This document shows, piece by piece, positions 27,281 to 35,774 of a DNA stretch of 64,000 bases (the stretch's first letter is position 1; each line of letters opens with the position of its first letter). The position numbers and the translations under genes are program-made. Source of the DNA: Methylobacterium symbioticum (GTDB taxonomy: Bacteria > Pseudomonadota > Alphaproteobacteria > Rhizobiales > Beijerinckiaceae); the NCBI RefSeq assembly GCF_902141845.1, contig NZ_CABFPH010000019.1, forward strand, positions 1 through 64,000, in the 5' to 3' direction. The notes beneath the pieces are model-generated. The model did not search any database. It saw only the letters and a program-made list of their open reading frames with translations, and was not told the DNA's origin.

Positions 27281-28219
27281 TCAGTCGAACAGCGGCCCGG
27301 GCTTGCCGTGCGGCGTCTTCGCCTTGCGCGTGGGCTTGGGGATCGCCTCGATCAGTTCGGCGATCGCATCGAGCCGCGCCCGGTCGGCCAGCCGCAGCTC
27401 CTGCCGGAGGATGCCGGCGAGGAAGGCCAGGATCTCGTCCGGGTGATCGAAACAGCGGTGGGCCAAGCCGTCGAGCAGCGTCGGCGACGACGCGCGGCGC
27501 GTGATCACCGGCACCGGCAAAACGGCGACCTGACGCATCAGCCCGTCGTCCGACAGCTCGCGGAACGCGAACCCACAGCCCGGGTCCACGACCACCACGT
27601 CCAGGGAACCCCACTCGTACTGATCGATCGCACAATCGAACGCATGCCGAAGCGCGGCGACCGAGCCCGGCTGCTCGAACGCGATCGGATGTCGGATCAA
27701 CTCGATGGCGCCCTGATCCCACCAATGGGCGAGGGCATTGACCAGCGGGTGCTGAGCGCCGTCATCCGGCTCGATTAGGAACACCCGCCGGAGCCGGCGC
27801 GGGACCGGCAGGTCGTGCTGCCGGACCCACAAATAGTCGGCTTCCAGGCCATCCCGAACCACAGCGTCCTGCTCGGCCCATCCCGTCAGGAAGGCGTCGC
27901 GCACGAAGCCGGCGACCCCCGCGGTGAGGTTGCCCAGCGGCTCGGCCACGAAGGTCAGCTTGAGTTCGTGTTCGCCGATGATCGCACCGGGATCGAGCAG
28001 GATGCCGGTCGCGTCCTGGATCTCGCGGATGAGGTCGCCGGAGAGGAAGGCGTGAAGCCTTCCGGTACGGTCAGGATCGACAGGTTGGAGTTCGAGGGTA
28101 AGGCCGTCCTTGTGCCGGCGCGGGCGCTCGACCCGTGCGCGCACCCGCAAGCCCGGCGACTCGTGCGGGCGGCCGGGCTCGTTCGCGCCGGTGGGCGCGT
28201 CATGATCTGTATCTGTCAT
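27281..28219 (-). CDS. Degenerate XseA-like paralogue (probable non-catalytic partner)
   Basis: A 312-residue protein. Residues 22-110 look like the XseA OB fold (VRARVERPRRHKDGLTLEL, GRLHAFLSGDLI). Residues about 145-260 follow the XseA core block by block, but the signature residues are changed: FLIEPDDGAQHPLVNAL for the first block, VVVDPGCGF (212-216) in place of RGGG, and VITRRASSPTLLD (238-250) in place of the GHETD region. The protein also ends early. It is 77 bp upstream of the intact-looking XseA-like gene in the same direction. The homology is by eye and needs a profile search. Confidence 0.55.
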   Translation of the reverse strand: MTDTDHDAPTGANEPGRPHESPGLRVRARVERPRRHKDGLTLELQPVDPDRTGRLHAFLSGDLIREIQDATGILLDPGAIIGEHELKLTFVAEPLGNLTAGVAGFVRDAFLTGWAEQDAVVRDGLEADYLWVRQHDLPVPRRLRRVFLIEPDDGAQHPLVNALAHWWDQGAIELIRHPIAFEQPGSVAALRHAFDCAIDQYEWGSLDVVVVDPGCGFAFRELSDDGLMRQVAVLPVPVITRRASSPTLLDGLAHRCFDHPDEILAFLAGILRQELRLADRARLDAIAELIEAIPKPTRKAKTPHGKPGPLFD

Positions 28220-29252
28220 TTGTGATGTCCATCGTCAGGGGAAGGGGCGAAGGCGCCTCACCGACCGTCCAGCGAGCGCTGTCCGAGCGCCGCGTTCTGC
28301 CGTCCCCGTCCTCCTTGGGCTTTTGGGGCGAAGGGCCTTCGCCTGATCTGCTGTGATTGGACTGCTTTCCCCTCCGCTCCCGCAGCCGCAGAGGCTCGGG
28401 AGCGCGTCGCCTTTCGCTTGATTATGTTCTTCTAAGTTTGCTGTGTTTCGACTTGCTTCAGGCTCCCCGATCGGGCCGCAACGCCGACGATCCGAGCGCT
28501 CAAGGCTCGCAAGGGGTCGAGCGTCAGCGATAGGAAGAGCGTGAACTCGTCGGGCGATAACCGCACCTCCGCGGCGCGCTCCAGGCGTCCACGAAAGGTC
28601 GCAAATGCGGGCGGACAGCTTTCCGTCCTGGCTCGGATGAAATCGCTGCAGTTCGTGGGGGAAACTGCCTCGGTATGGGCCCGTATGATCGGCGCGAGCG
28701 CGCACCCAGAGCCTCGCCAGCTCGAGATCGCAGCCAGCCTCGTTCTCGCCGGCGGGCATGTCGTAGGTTGTGATCTCTTCGTGTTCGTGAGGAAGAGAGC
28801 ACAGATGCCTCGCCGCCCTCCGTCGTCGCATTACTCCCGGTGTTCGCGAACTGTCTTTGCTTCACCCCGCCTCGGTTCTCGTCTCATCGATCTCGGCACG
28901 ATCAGCCCCCGGGCTCTCGGGCGGCAACGCTCTGTCAGTGAACGTCTTTCAGGCTCAAAGCGATAACCGACGTAGGGTTGGGAGTGATAACCGACGTCTA
29001 TCCAATTTTGGTGATATCCCACGTGACGGCGACCACCTCGATCCTAAGTCCGAGCGGAGGGGCGCCGGCTGAGCCCAACTACTCGAACTTCTGCCGTTGT
29101 TCGAAAGCAGGATATCTTACGGCGTCGTACCCCAGGCCCCGCTGTCGGATCAGGACGATCCGACAGCTCCTTGCCTCGTCTTCGCAGCGCTCGCAGCAAC
29201 AGGTGCCTGGCCCGGCCTTGCCTTCCGGCTTCGGTATCCCGCAATCTAAGCC
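28220..29252. other. About 1 kb without a supported gene
   Basis: Several open frames of 60-198 codons overlap here on both strands, but none shows a recognisable domain, ribosome-binding site or consistent codon bias. One minus-strand frame without a start codon, ending near 28434, reads AAEVRLSPDEFTLFLSLTL and LRALSARIV, which is protein-like and may be the tail of a decayed gene. Confidence 0.4.
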
Positions 29253-30368
29253 TCAGGCACGAGAGGCAGCGACCAGCGGCCAATCATATCTGCTGATCAG
29301 CCAAACACTCCAATCGACGATCCATTCACTCATCCAGTCGTCGTTCTCGGCGAAAGCCTCCGCGAAGGCGTCCTCCTGAGCGTCGTCATGGAATGCAAGC
29401 GCCGCGCGCACGTCGTCCAGGCATAGGTACCCGCACGCCACCATCTCAAGGCCCGCGTGGATCAGGTCGGCACGATCCTGCATCAGCACGGCCATCACAT
29501 CGCGGCGCAAACGCTCGCAGAGTACCGCGTCGGTTAAGACTAGCAGGGCGTCCTCGTCGAGTCCGGCCAGAACCTTGAGCGGGCTCTTCTTCGTACGCCC
29601 CTCCCTGTACGCGACGACCGGATTTCTCCTATCCGCCTCTTGGCCGTCAGAGAGCTTGTGCTGGCGAAGCCAGAGGTCGGCAGTAAGCGCGTCCCAGGCA
29701 TCCATCGGTTCCTTCAGGTCGCCGGGATCAGGCGGCCAGCTGGACATGAATTCGGAGGCATCGTGTATGGTCCAGCAATCGAGGGTCTGGGCTCCAGGTA
29801 AGAATGGGAGATCCCAGCACGGGTGATCGGCCAGAATCTTCGCGGGCGGGCGTCCGCGGAAGCCGAGGTCGAACGGCTTTTCGCCATAAACCTTTAGCTC
29901 CGGTGGCAGTAAGGTAAGGTCGCGACACGCTCGGCGGGCTTCCCGGAAGGCACCGGACGCGAACACCGCGGGCAGCGCTTGCACGAGATCGGGATCTGTC
30001 AACGGCATCGGACCATCGATCCGCGCCTTCCAGATCGCCAAGTCGAGGCCAGCAATCTGAGCGACTGCGCGCAGGATGGGGCGCATTTGGTCGTTGAGAT
30101 GCTCTCGAACTGCGAGACGGCGCGCCTCGTCCGAGAATTCGGGCGTCATGCGATGCTGTGCCGACCGGTCGACGTCAGCGACCGCGACGTCGGGCCGATC
30201 TGACGTCACGTTGACGACCTCAGGGACCTGCGCTCCCATCAGGGACAGGCGGAAGCGCTGGCGGACGAGGTCGTGGCGGATGTGGCCGAGGAGCGTGGCG
30301 ATGGTCGCTGGGTCGTGACGGCTATCCCGATCGGAGGAGGGATGGAGGGTGTATCGTGCGTCGTCCAT
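29253..30368 (-). CDS. Unknown 371-residue protein in the plasmid-like block
   Basis: From the ATG at 30368 it reads MDDARYTLHPSS, with helical segments (IATLLGHIRHDLVRQRF, LRAVAQIAGLDLAIWK), a Trp-rich middle (HPCWDLPFLPG, DCWTIHDASEFM) and a C-terminal half of amphipathic helices. The end is Trp-rich (DDWMSEWIVDWSVWL). No family is recognised. It is downstream of the ParA/RHH pair on the same strand, and an 11-bp inverted repeat (30543-30574) lies in the gap between them. It may belong to the partition or maintenance functions, which is only a contextual guess. Confidence 0.65.
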   Translation of the reverse strand: MDDARYTLHPSSDRDSRHDPATIATLLGHIRHDLVRQRFRLSLMGAQVPEVVNVTSDRPDVAVADVDRSAQHRMTPEFSDEARRLAVREHLNDQMRPILRAVAQIAGLDLAIWKARIDGPMPLTDPDLVQALPAVFASGAFREARRACRDLTLLPPELKVYGEKPFDLGFRGRPPAKILADHPCWDLPFLPGAQTLDCWTIHDASEFMSSWPPDPGDLKEPMDAWDALTADLWLRQHKLSDGQEADRRNPVVAYREGRTKKSPLKVLAGLDEDALLVLTDAVLCERLRRDVMAVLMQDRADLIHAGLEMVACGYLCLDDVRAALAFHDDAQEDAFAEAFAENDDWMSEWIVDWSVWLISRYDWPLVAASRA

Positions 30369-30542
30369 GATCGTCGGTTCCCGATAGTCATGCTGAGAGG
30401 TTGCCAGCCGAGGGGCGTGGCGGCGGGGGGATGGCGGCCGGGGCGGTCTTCGCCCGGCTTCGGAGGATGAAGGGCTCACGACGCTCCGCTACTGGTGCGC
30501 TGTGATGCTGAGATGCCTCGACGCCAAAGCGTCATGGACTTG

Positions 30543-30574
30543 GAGCATCGTGACGCCGTGGCATCACGATGCTC
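30543..30574. repeat. Perfect inverted repeat between the RHH gene and the 371-residue gene
   Basis: GAGCATCGTGA (30543-30553) and TCACGATGCTC (30564-30574) pair exactly around 10 bases. The core words (GACGCC, GGCATC) are the same as in the repeats upstream of parA (31588-31653), so a second binding site for the partition protein is more likely than a simple terminator. Confidence 0.6.
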
Positions 30575-30595
30575 TTGCTGGAGAGGCGAGCACGC

Positions 30596-30919
30596 TCAGC
30601 TCGTGTCTTGAGAGGTCGGCGATGGCAGGTGGCCACTTTCGCGCAGGACGGCCTCCGCGCCCTCGACGAGGAGATCGTTCACCTTGCAATCGCGTGCGAG
30701 GGCGACCTCTTTCAGGCGCCGTAACGTTGCGGCCGGCAGGTAGACCGACGTGCGCCGCGTAGGTGCCGGAGCACGGCCTGAGGACGGGACGCCACGATGC
30801 CCCCCGGTGAGCATCCGATCTTTCGAGTCAGCTTCGATGCCGGTTGATGCTTCGACAAGATCGTCTAAGTCGCTGAGCAGGGAGAGGCGCTTCGAAGGGC
30901 GTTGGGTCGGCTTGCTCAT
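30596..30919 (-). CDS. Ribbon-helix-helix partition partner (ParB-role protein)
   Basis: A 107-residue protein starting [13 protein letters not shown] flexible N-terminal half is followed by a ribbon-helix-helix domain ([19 protein letters not shown], then [14 protein letters not shown]). Its ATG overlaps the parA stop by 4 bp (ATGA), so the two are translationally coupled. In type Ib partition systems such RHH proteins bind repeats near parA and activate the ParA ATPase. It probably also autoregulates the pair. Confidence 0.82.
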   Translation of the reverse strand: MSKPTQRPSKRLSLLSDLDDLVEASTGIEADSKDRMLTGGHRGVPSSGRAPAPTRRTSVYLPAATLRRLKEVALARDCKVNDLLVEGAEAVLRESGHLPSPTSQDTS

Positions 30920-31560
30920 CGATGGGTTTGCTCCAAGCGTCGCTCGGTCCAAGCCCACAGGGCGCGGATCTCAGCGGCGGCCTTGCCAGCCGACGCGAAC
31001 TCGGTGACGCCCTGCCCGCCCAGCAGCGCGTCCTGACAGTCCACGCGCTGCGTCAGTGGAGGCTCTGCGAGATGCCCCCAGCGCCGCAGGCGCGCGGCAT
31101 AAGCGGCGGTGCGCGCTTGCCCTTGAGTGGGGCACTGCGTGAGCAGGAGCGCCACGCGTCCGGCGAGGCCGATCTGACCGAGCGCGCGAAGCGTGGGCTC
31201 GGTCGCCATCAAGTCGAGTAGACTTGGCCGCGCTGGGACGAGAACAAGGCCGGCGGAGCGCATGGCGAGATTGGCCGCGGGGCTTAGGGATCCCGCGGTG
31301 TCAAGGATGATGAGGTCGAAACCGCGCCGCTCGAGTGCGGCGAGGATCTTCGGCAACTGCTCGACGCGTTCGAGCCCGAGATGATCGACGGCCGGATCGT
31401 CAACCTCGCGCCGGGCGGCCCATGCGGCGAGCGAGCCCTGCGGGTCGAGGTCCAGGGCGGCCACGCGTCGTCCGGCCTGTTGGGCGGCGACAGCCAGATT
31501 GACTGCGGTGGTAGTTTTGCCGGTACCGCCCTTCTGTCCGGCGATGGCGACCGTGTCCAT
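30916..31560 (-). CDS. parA: ParA-family partition ATPase
   Basis: A 214-residue short ParA. The deviant Walker A motif is [15 protein letters not shown] at residues about 7-20, followed by ALDLDPQGS and LIILDTAGS (Walker B region). There is no N-terminal DNA-binding domain, which fits the small type Ib class with an RHH partner. It moves plasmid or element DNA during segregation. The start MDTVAIAGQ at 31560 is preferred over an ATG six codons upstream. Three 24-bp-period repeats lie 28-93 bp upstream. Confidence 0.9.
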   Translation of the reverse strand: MDTVAIAGQKGGTGKTTTAVNLAVAAQQAGRRVAALDLDPQGSLAAWAARREVDDPAVDHLGLERVEQLPKILAALERRGFDLIILDTAGSLSPAANLAMRSAGLVLVPARPSLLDLMATEPTLRALGQIGLAGRVALLLTQCPTQGQARTAAYAARLRRWGHLAEPPLTQRVDCQDALLGGQGVTEFASAGKAAAEIRALWAWTERRLEQTHR

Positions 31561-31587
31561 CAGCGTCGCCCTCCGCAAGAGGGGGCT

Positions 31588-31653
31588 ATGGCATCAAGGC
31601 GCCATGGCGTTTCGGCGTCGCGGTGCCATGGCCTTATGGCATCGCGACGCCAT
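31588..31653. repeat. parS-like direct repeats, 24-bp period
   Basis: Three related 18-bp near-palindromes start at 31588, 31612 and 31636, exactly 24 bp apart: ATGGCATCAAGGCGCCAT, TCGGCGTCGCGGTGCCAT and ATGGCATCGCGACGCCAT. Weaker copies continue to about 31725 (for example 31676-31693). They lie directly upstream of parA, the usual place of the centromere/operator in RHH-type partition systems. Confidence 0.72.
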
Positions 31654-31803
31654 CCCATCGAAGCGCCCCAGCGCCTCGGCATCGCAGCGCCAGAACGCCG
31701 TGACGCTACGGCGTTACGATGCTTCGCTCGACGATTCCCGTTTTCTGCGAAAATTCGGCAGCGCGGCTCCTGCCTGCCAAGGATATGATGCGATCTCTTC
31801 ATC

Positions 31804-34800
31804 TCAGTCTCCGATCCCGCGACCACCTCGTCCGCCTCGCCCGTTCCGCGAGGACGTGAGGCTTGGCCGGACGCCTTCGTCCTTGCTCATCGCCGCCCCC
31901 TTCACGCCCTTGACTGCCCAGGCAGGCACGCTCGGCGGCGGTGTCTCGGTCGAGGAGGCGGGAGGAGGTGCCACGCGCACCGCAGTTCGGCTTGCATCGA
32001 CGGCGCGCTCGGATGCCGCGAGAAGAGAAGGTTCTGACCGGGGCTGATCCTTCATGGCAGGCAGATCATCATGCTGATCCGAAGCGATTGGCGGCCCGGC
32101 CGCGACGTGCTCCCGGATGAGGCTTGGGATCTCGGATTGCGGCTCGGCCCCGCAATCCTGGACCGGATCCAATTCTGATGGATGCAAAGTGGGATTGAGT
32201 GAACGTGGCCCTGGTGAACCAGCTCGGACGGAAGCTATTGCCTCGACCTCGGCCGGGGCGGTTGCGCCTGCCGGTGGAAGCAGCTCGCGAGACTCTGATC
32301 CAGCGTTGGCTTGGACTGTTTGGGGATCCGCCGCGTGTACCGCCGCTTGAGCCACGCTACGCTCGTCCGGAGGCGACGCGACTGGAGCGGGTTTCGGTGC
32401 AGCTGTAGGGGGCGGCGGCGGTGACCGAGAACTGGAGACCTCTGCCTTTGTCCCGATAAGTTCGGGAGCGGCCGGTGTTGCGCCTACCGGCGTCGCTGGC
32501 CGATCCGATTTCGGACCGGGGCTGTGTGCCGCCGAGGTTGGTTGCCCGACCGCAGTGTTAGTCGAACCCGTCGCCGGGAGCTGTGACGCAACACTCGCGG
32601 CGACTGGCGGCCGCTCGGCCGGACTCGAGGTGGTTGCGGGAGTGGGCGGATGGATCAGAGGCGCACCATTCGACGTGCGCCTATATGCGAGGCCGGAAGC
32701 GAGCTCGTGGTAAGGCCGAAGCTGCGACGTTCCCAGACCGCCCAAGACCGCGGGAAAGCCCCCCACGCTCGGAGAGGTCGCTCGAAAGCTGCGACGCGCG
32801 GCATCGTCTAACTCACGGCCACGCTGTTTAGCCGCCTGGCTTACGGCATTCGCCCAGGATGACGTAGGTGAGGCTTCCGCCCCTCCAGGGGATTGGGCTG
32901 GCGTGTCAAGCGTCGCCGGGACCACAATCGGCGACCGTCCGAGCGAGATCGCAGGGCGTGAGAGCTTCGCGACGGCAGCGTCGTTCCTCCCCGGCTCGAC
33001 GGCTGTAACTCGATCCCAAAGCGCTACAGCGCTTCGATCGAGGCTTGCTCGAACTTGGTCGCGGAACGTTGAAGCCGGCACTGCTTCGATCGGCAGAACG
33101 TACCCAGTCGGACGCTCGACAACTGCATCTGCGTCGCCACCGCCGACCCGAGCCGGACTGCGGGATGCGACGTCAGTGGCCTGAACTCGATCGGCCGCTC
33201 CCACATAATGGAGAAGCTCGGCACGCTTCAGCCCAAGTTGCCGACGCAGTTCTACGATCTGCGCGTCGTAGGCTGCGGCCAGACGCTCGTGCCCTTGTTC
33301 GAGCCGGTCAAAGAACTCGACCAGTTCGCTCCGGCGGGAGAATCCGAAGCTATGACCTTCCCGGACGGCTGGATCGGTCACCCCCGAGTGTAATGGAGCG
33401 GCCTTCGCGGTCTCTCGTTTGCCTTGCGCCTCGTTTGTCGCCAACAAGAGGCGCGGCCGTGAGATCGTCCGCCCGAAGACCAACCGGGCGAGATCGCGCG
33501 CGAGTTCCAGCTGACCGATTTCCATGATGAGTTCGAGGCCACGCCTCGTCAGTGCCCGCACATGGTCGGCCGGGCCTTCGATCGTGCCGTAGGCTACAGG
33601 TGTCTGTCGCCCGACCTGCATGATCTCGGCCTGGCGACCATTCGCCAGCATCAGGCTGATCGTGATCCCGGTCGCAGCCGCCCGCTCCGTAAGGATGAGG
33701 TCAGCCTCGGTGTCCCACTGCTGGCGGGCGAGGTCAGCGCCCGCCGCCGTCAGCCCGCCTTTGCGTTCCTTATTATATTGGCGCGCGGGGATGTGCTTGC
33801 CCGGCGTCCGGTCGATGCCGAGCTCTTTGTAGCTCCTCAGATCGACCCGCTTCCCCAGTCCAACCTCGGCTAGAACCGCGTTACAGCACGTACCCCAGTC
33901 CGTTCGCAGATCCTTGATCCAAGCGCGCTCGTGACAATCACGATCTTTGCGTTGTCGATGGGGACGCTCGAGAACCGTGGTGCGGTTTGCGCGCCGCTTG
34001 GTTCGCGTGATCGCGAAGTCCCAGGTGGGCGCGCCCGTATCCGGGTGCGGAATACGCCGAGCCGGACGGTCGTAGTAAACGATGTGGCAGTGGAAGTTTC
34101 GCTGATCGTTGTTGGCATCGGGCGCATGCACGACGGCCCAAAAGGGAAAGCCGCGCTGCTTGAGCTTTTCCGTGAATGCGCAAACGATGGCGTGGCGCGC
34201 GTGGCCATCCAGTTCAAACGGAAGCTCTGCGATGATCCGAGTCTGTGTGCGACCGCCACGACCTGGCGCAATGTCGATAGGCGCATGTTCTCCGACCGTC
34301 TCCGCCCATCGCCAGAATGCGAAGGCATCCTGCGTCGACAGCTTCAGCTTCAGGGGGGCTGTACGCCTCGCACCCGCCTCTCGTAGTACGGCCTGAACAA
34401 CCGGTGGCGCCTCATCGATCGCCGCGAGAGCCTGGGTCCACCAACTAGGGTTCTCGCCTGGCTTGACCGTGACACGGTCGCCGGCCGGAGAGCGCTCAGT
34501 CGACTCAACGACCTCCCAAAAATGCGCGCGCTGCTCGGCCGTATCCCCGAGAGTACCGAACGAAGAGAGCGTAGTGCCGCCGTGCCGGTCTGCCTCGACC
34601 GCGCCCGCCCGCTCAACATAAGCCTGCTGCTCAGCTCCGCCTCGTCCGCCGACGCTACCGCCGATTGCTCGCGGGAGGCGTTCGGCGGCGCCCGGTCGAT
34701 CAATATACTCCTGATGCGCGCAAGCGTACGATTTGCTCATGCGCCGCCCCGTCTTGGCAGCCCGGATCATCTTCAAGATCGGCGAGGTCTTGGAGATCGC

Positions 34801-35013
34801 GGTCTGGGACAAGTGGCAGGTCACCGCACCACTCGGCGAGATCGGGCGCTCACGGCTCTCGCGTGTGGCGAAGCGGATTCCCGGCTGCGCGTAGAGCCGA
34901 TATGCGAGTTCGCGGTCGCGCTCGGTCTGAAGAGTACCAAGACCGTTCGCGGTGCCGCATAGGCGCGTGATTGCCTCGCGCACGAAGCAGTGCGTGCCGG
35001 TGATATTGGGCAT
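31804..35013 (-). CDS. MobA/MobL-family (MOBQ) relaxase
   Basis: A protein of about 1069 residues from ATG 35013 (a further ATG at 35043 is possible). The relaxase part contains AVVHAPDANNDQRNFHCHIVYYD, whose H-x-H pair is the metal-binding motif III of MobA/MobL relaxases, preceded by ELPFELDGHARHAIVCAF. A Lys/Arg-rich stretch (RTKRRANRTTVLERPHRQRK) follows. The last about 400 residues are Pro/Ser/Ala-rich and look disordered. It would nick the transfer origin and pilot DNA through another element's secretion channel. Confidence 0.83.
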   Translation of the reverse strand: MPNITGTHCFVREAITRLCGTANGLGTLQTERDRELAYRLYAQPGIRFATRESRERPISPSGAVTCHLSQTAISKTSPILKMIRAAKTGRRMSKSYACAHQEYIDRPGAAERLPRAIGGSVGGRGGAEQQAYVERAGAVEADRHGGTTLSSFGTLGDTAEQRAHFWEVVESTERSPAGDRVTVKPGENPSWWTQALAAIDEAPPVVQAVLREAGARRTAPLKLKLSTQDAFAFWRWAETVGEHAPIDIAPGRGGRTQTRIIAELPFELDGHARHAIVCAFTEKLKQRGFPFWAVVHAPDANNDQRNFHCHIVYYDRPARRIPHPDTGAPTWDFAITRTKRRANRTTVLERPHRQRKDRDCHERAWIKDLRTDWGTCCNAVLAEVGLGKRVDLRSYKELGIDRTPGKHIPARQYNKERKGGLTAAGADLARQQWDTEADLILTERAAATGITISLMLANGRQAEIMQVGRQTPVAYGTIEGPADHVRALTRRGLELIMEIGQLELARDLARLVFGRTISRPRLLLATNEAQGKRETAKAAPLHSGVTDPAVREGHSFGFSRRSELVEFFDRLEQGHERLAAAYDAQIVELRRQLGLKRAELLHYVGAADRVQATDVASRSPARVGGGDADAVVERPTGYVLPIEAVPASTFRDQVRASLDRSAVALWDRVTAVEPGRNDAAVAKLSRPAISLGRSPIVVPATLDTPAQSPGGAEASPTSSWANAVSQAAKQRGRELDDAARRSFRATSPSVGGFPAVLGGLGTSQLRPYHELASGLAYRRTSNGAPLIHPPTPATTSSPAERPPVAASVASQLPATGSTNTAVGQPTSAAHSPGPKSDRPATPVGATPAAPELIGTKAEVSSSRSPPPPPTAAPKPAPVASPPDERSVAQAAVHAADPQTVQANAGSESRELLPPAGATAPAEVEAIASVRAGSPGPRSLNPTLHPSELDPVQDCGAEPQSEIPSLIREHVAAGPPIASDQHDDLPAMKDQPRSEPSLLAASERAVDASRTAVRVAPPPASSTETPPPSVPAWAVKGVKGAAMSKDEGVRPSLTSSRNGRGGRGGRGIGD

Positions 35014-35774
35014 TGGTGGTGGCCGCCTGAGAAGCAACGCCAAATGTTCAAGGCCAAGCTTAGGCAGGTGCGCTCGATTCGAGCAAGTGGAGTTGGTTTC
35101 GGCGCGAATCGAGGCCAGAAATTTAATCAGGCTCTAGGCGACGGCTGCGATTCATTAAGCATCGAACCCTCCAAAGACCGCTCCGGGACGCTTAAAAGGG
35201 GGGTGCGTTGTTCTGCCGCATCCTGAGCGTTTGCCTGACCTCAGATCGAATTTGGCAGCTCGTTAACTTCTGTTCGGCCGCCGCCAAACGGCCTCTGCAG
35301 AGACGCTCGTTCGATCTCGTAATGCGGGGATGGCCGACGTTCGGCTCTTCGCAAGACGCCTTACTCAGTCTGTTCCATTTGGGAAATCGAAGCCGGCTCG
35401 CAGGAGTCGCCTAATTTGGAGCTGCCGCCGGGCTGCTCCGGATTAGGGGAGCTGAGCCCTGTTCCGGTGCGCCTCGGACACGCGAGGCGCACCGGAACGT
35501 CTTTTTGGGATCGTCCTTCCCGGGAACGCTGTCCTTCCGGGGTCCTGGTCGGGCTTTGGTTCGCGCGCCCGAGCGAACGGCAAAGCCCGGCCGCCGCCCG
35601 TCGGGGCGGCCGTCTCCCGGGGTTCCCTTCCGGGGTTTTAACGGCTGTTCAGGCTACCCGCCGTGGCTGCCCAGCGGGCCGATCCGGAGCACGTGCGGTC
35701 CGGCATGAGGCTTGACCGTTCGCTCGTCATCTTGTCGCCTTCACGCATGAGGCGATCGATGAGGTTGGAGACCC
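35014..35774. other. Relaxase upstream region with stacked hairpins (oriT candidate)
   Basis: No gene is supported in this 760-bp gap between the divergent relaxase and the 368-residue gene. Three strong hairpins follow one another: 35461-35476 with 35483-35498 (16-bp perfect stem), a nested hairpin 35550-35564 with 35573-35589, and 35589-35595 with 35605-35611. TTCCGGGG-type words recur around them. A transfer origin is expected beside a relaxase gene. Confidence 0.4.
35461..35506 (+). terminator. Rho-independent-type hairpin with T-run
   Basis: A perfect 16-bp stem (35461-35476 and 35483-35498, loop GACACG) is followed by GTCTTTTT, so by form it is a plus-strand terminator. No plus-strand gene ends here, which makes a termination role puzzling. 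The stem contains GGTGCGCCT, which partly matches the GTGCGCCCT core of MOBQ nick sites. Confidence 0.55.

Noticed and set aside
27204..27725. Upstream extension of the XseA-like reading frame
   Set aside because: It overlaps the 312-residue XseA-like gene in another frame and is Arg-rich; the domain begins after the ATG at 27203.
28235..28831. 198-codon minus-strand frame as a gene
   Set aside because: It competes with two other equally open frames, has no domain, and its composition resembles a frame-shifted translation.
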